In this document: one piece after another, positions 55,651-58,488 of the stretch
Layout: every line of letters begins with the position of its first letter
Position numbering within the stretch: the first letter of the stretch is position 1
Source: Leucogyrophana mollusca
Lineage: Eukaryota > Basidiomycota > Agaricomycetes > Boletales
Direction: 5' to 3'
NCBI GenBank assembly: GCA_021014945.1
Contig: MU266507.1
Span: 1-58,488, forward strand
DNA: 58,488 nucleotides
Made by a program: the position numbers and the translations under genes
The notes under the pieces: model-generated
Databases searched by the model: none
Told to the model about the DNA's origin: nothing
The model's input: only the letters and a program-made list of their open reading frames with translations

Positions 55651-57797
55651 ATGTCCACACTCCCTCTACCGGCCACGGCGCTCCCTTTCGACGTTAACAA
55701 CACCTTGGGGGCTCTCCTAGTCGGAGGCCTTTTTGCTGCTGCGTAAGTAGTGGAGTTGCTCCTAATTATGGGGCTTGCTAAAGGCCTGCTACTTTCGTTC
55801 AGGTTCTGGGGAGTCACCAGTGCTCAAACATTCGTTTATTTCCAGAGAAGCACGACCGATCGTATTTCCCTTAAGCTTTTTGTAAGTAAAATCGAGACGG
55901 ATAGCTATCCATCCGCTAATCCCCCGGGCACACTCTTGGCACAACAGGTTGGATTTCTCTGGTCAGCGCAGTCACTCGGATTGCGATGCTTTGTTTCTGA
56001 TCCTCTTGGCGAGCAGGGTATTGGACACTTTCGATGCCTGTCTAACAAGCCACATTCTTTACTACTACTTCGTGATTAATTTCATGAATCCTTTGGCGAT
56101 CGCTGCACCTGTCTGGTATGTCAATATTCCCCGTCTCGCAGGATCATAAACTGAACCTCATACAGGAGTGTCCTGGTAAATTCTCATAATGTTTCTGCCT
56201 ATTACAGCGGGTAACTCACGGACAACCACTCTCAGATACATGTTGCAATCACTGTGAGAACCATTTATACACCACTTACCCGTGTTACCCTAAACTAACT
56301 CCTCTGGTAGTCGCTGACCGACGTACTCATCCGGGCGTAAGTAAACTTCTTTCCTGGCCGCGTACCCAGTTCTCATCTACTCCCAGCATGTTTGCACGCC
56401 GAGTCTGGCAACGTATGTTCCGCCCGTTATTTTTTGCCCGGGCTCTGTCTCATACGTCAAATAAAAGTTAGCAACCACAACTATTTGCTGACGGCAATAA
56501 CGGTGAGCAAGTTAGCTACCTGCATGCACAAGCGCATTGCTCACATCTGTACAGGCTGCCATCTCTTTGACTGACCTGAGTGAGTCGTCTGCCAGTGATA
56601 TTTAGGAGAGGCTAACCCGCTGTCGGCTAATTATAGTCTGCGGCTTGAGTACGTCCCCTCGTTATTCACCTATGCGTGCCCCTTAAAAACGATATGTCTA
56701 GTTATCACCGTGAAAGCGTATGTGTACACGGAGAGTACATTTCACTTGAATGCTTAAACAACCCACTTTCCAGGTTTAAGCTGCACTCGTTCACGGAGCT
56801 CAACACGATATCCGTAAGCATCCGTGGAGGAATCGTCTTTCAGGCCTTGGGCAACTGACAACGGCCCCCCAGACTTTGCTGTACATCAACTTCGCAGCTG
56901 GCTTCTCAGGGGACCTTTTCGTTGCCATCGTCCTGTGCTGGTATCTGTACAGATCCAAGACAGGATTTCAGAGGTAGGTGTTCCCACCCATGTCCCGCCT
57001 ATTAGTCTAATAAATCACTTGACAGAACCGATACTTTGGTTAAGACGCTCGTGTCGTATATTATCACAACAGGTGGGACAGGCTGACAGTCTTGGAGTAT
57101 CTAGCTGATACATCGATTCACAGGTTTGCTCACGGCGTACGTGATCATCCCTTTGTGTTTTCTAGAGCTGCCGACTGACTGGTGTTTGATATGTCAGCGT
57201 TGATGCCAGCCTGGGAATGATATTCGTTCGTGTCGTCCTGTCTCGGTCAAGTTTTGATGAGACGTGCTGAACATTTCGGTCACAGTACATCGTCATGCCA
57301 AACAACTTCATCTTCATTGCATTCTACTTCAACCTCGCCAAGAGTACGTTGTCCGCTCCATCACCGCATGTCTCTTATGCTGACTTATCGTATGCTTTTA
57401 AGTGTACATTAACTCGTACCTGGCATTGTAAGTGGGATACCCTTGACCCTCGGCCGCACGAGTTCCCTTGGTCTCACGGTTGCTAATCGTGATAATATCA
57501 CTACCCCAGACTGAATGCACGTGAAGGGCTCCGAGAAAAGTCCGAGGGCGTCGTCTCTATCCACCTATCGAGGCTATCTGAGCGCCCGTTCGACACCGAT
57601 TTCTCGACCACAGGACACTCACGCTCGATCCCGCAGTCACCCTCAGACAAGGTGAGAGCGAGCGCGCCATAATCATGTTTGACGAATGCTAAATTGTGCT
57701 TCATGGACAGCAATCTCCAGATCACCTCGCGATCGCTGTAGAGACGACCGTAGATCAAAAGACTGACGCCGACTTCCAAGGCTTTCGAGCCCTGTAA
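55651..57797 (+). CDS. DUF6534-type multi-span membrane protein, intron-rich
   Basis: Start ATG 55651 (MSTLPLPATALPFDVNNTLG), stop 57795..57797. About 16 exons: the first is 55651..55742, and 56166..56175, 56236..56253, 56311..56336, 56387..56412 and 56468..56502 are consecutive exons of 10, 18, 26, 26 and 35 nt. Joined, they give the Agaricomycete DUF6534 pattern: GVTSAQTFVYFQR, LDTFDACLTSHILYYYFV, NPLAIAAPVW, MFARRVWQ, LYINFAAGFSGDLFVAIVL, TDTLVKTLVSYIITTGLLT and VMPNNFIFIAFYFNLAKS. The polar C-terminal tail is Ser-rich and ends FQGFRAL. About seven membrane helices are expected; function unknown. The exon around 56640..56660 is not resolved, so the gene could carry a lesion there. Confidence 0.8.
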
Positions 57798-58488
57798 GCC
57801 GCCTTGATGTTCACCGCATTGTCATCGCACAGTCAAAGCTAGCTGGGGCTGGTTCTCAGGTAATACTTGTTTTGAAGATTGGGAAAGTGGCTTTGTGACC
57901 CGTTCCACGCCAGTGAGAAAGCTCCTCAGGTCCAAGGTTTCGGATACATAGAGTTCTGGGACATAGCAAGTGTATTAACTACCATCTAGTGTAACATAGT
58001 CGCATCTCTGACCGTTTATGGTGCTCTGGAGTTGGGCATCCGGGAATAGCCTCGATCCTTTCGGGCCCGTGTAAATGGCCTATGCTTTACTTAGACGCGT
58101 TGGAGCGGAGTAGGCCTATAAGGGCCCGTTCGGATGCAGCGGGTTCGAAACCGCGCGGTTTCCAAAACGGTACGGTTTCTGAGCTCTCCAAAGCAAACCG
58201 CCGTCACATTAACCGTCACAGATATGTCCCACGGTTGGAAAGTCGCTTGGCTCTCCTCGCCACAAGGCCAGGCAGAAATAATTGGGCGGAGTATAGAATA
58301 TATGGCTATACCCGAGAAATTTGCTTGAGCTAGTGCCCGCCAGCCTACAGGCAAGTCCCAACCAATGGTCGAATTAAAGATGTTGTGTATAGTAGACTAC
58401 GTACACGGCTATAATCACCACCCTCGACGTGTTTTTAGGAAAATATTGAGCATACTACTATCATGGTGCACATCGTTGTTCATAATGT
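57798..58488. other. Right-edge gene-free stretch
   Basis: Contains a GC-rich block at 58122..58330 beginning GGGCCCGTTCGGATGCAGCG, reminiscent of a terminal inverted repeat of a small DNA transposon. No matching inverted end was found before the window stops. Both strands are open across it, consistent with biased composition and not with a gene. Confidence 0.4.

Overview
This is a piece of a filamentous basidiomycete nuclear genome. Genes are split by many short GT-AG introns (mostly 49-69 bp), intergenic regions are AT/GC-balanced, and the gene set is typical of Agaricomycetes: DUF6534 membrane protein, MYND-finger protein, hydrophobin-like proteins, cytochrome P450, chitin synthase, TPR-CHAT protein and several C14 caspase-like proteins. 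The abundance of caspase-like and TPR-CHAT genes suggests the Rhizoctonia/Ceratobasidium group (Cantharellales); that placement is inference. Exon structures below were built by hand from splice signals, reading frame and comparison between paralogues inside the window. Nearly all give coding lengths divisible by three.

Layout. 0.4-1.9 kb (-): three-finger C2H2 protein. 2.4-4.15 kb (-): GGA-type VHS-GAT sorting adaptor. 4.2-15.1 kb: a tandem segmental duplication with two caspase-like genes (copy A intact, copy B frameshifted) and their duplicated flanks. 16.5 kb (+): small DUF4536-like membrane protein. 17.1-18.2 kb (-): class-I glutamine amidotransferase. 19.9-21.3 kb (-): decayed dynamin-like GTPase. 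21.6 kb (+): a dead second copy of the DUF4536-like gene. 22.1-24.3 kb (-): MYND-type protein. 25.4-27.5 kb (-): P450. 28.2-30.5 kb (-): NYN-domain putative RNase. 31.0-32.5 kb (-): two tandem eight-cysteine secreted hydrophobin-like proteins. 34.6-37.8 kb (-): division-1 chitin synthase.

40.0-52.4 kb holds the most striking block: caspase-like C (+), a 1,325-residue TPR-CHAT protease-like protein (+), a 263-residue gasdermin-like candidate (-) and caspase-like D (+). The gasdermin-like gene is tail-to-tail with TPR-CHAT and head-to-head with caspase D. 53.3-54.2 kb (+) carries a second three-finger C2H2 protein, a paralogue of the one at the left edge. 55.65-57.8 kb (+) carries a very intron-rich DUF6534 membrane protein.

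How it may work together (inference). Fungal gasdermins are known to be released by proteolysis, and their genes often sit beside protease genes, including CHAT proteases. A gasdermin-like gene between a TPR-CHAT protein and caspase-like peptidases, within 12.5 kb, looks like a self-contained regulated-cell-death or non-self-recognition module. The other caspase copies about 26-34 kb away belong to the same expanding family. Copy B has decayed, and the N-terminal linkers differ by in-frame tandem repeats, as expected for fast-evolving recognition loci.
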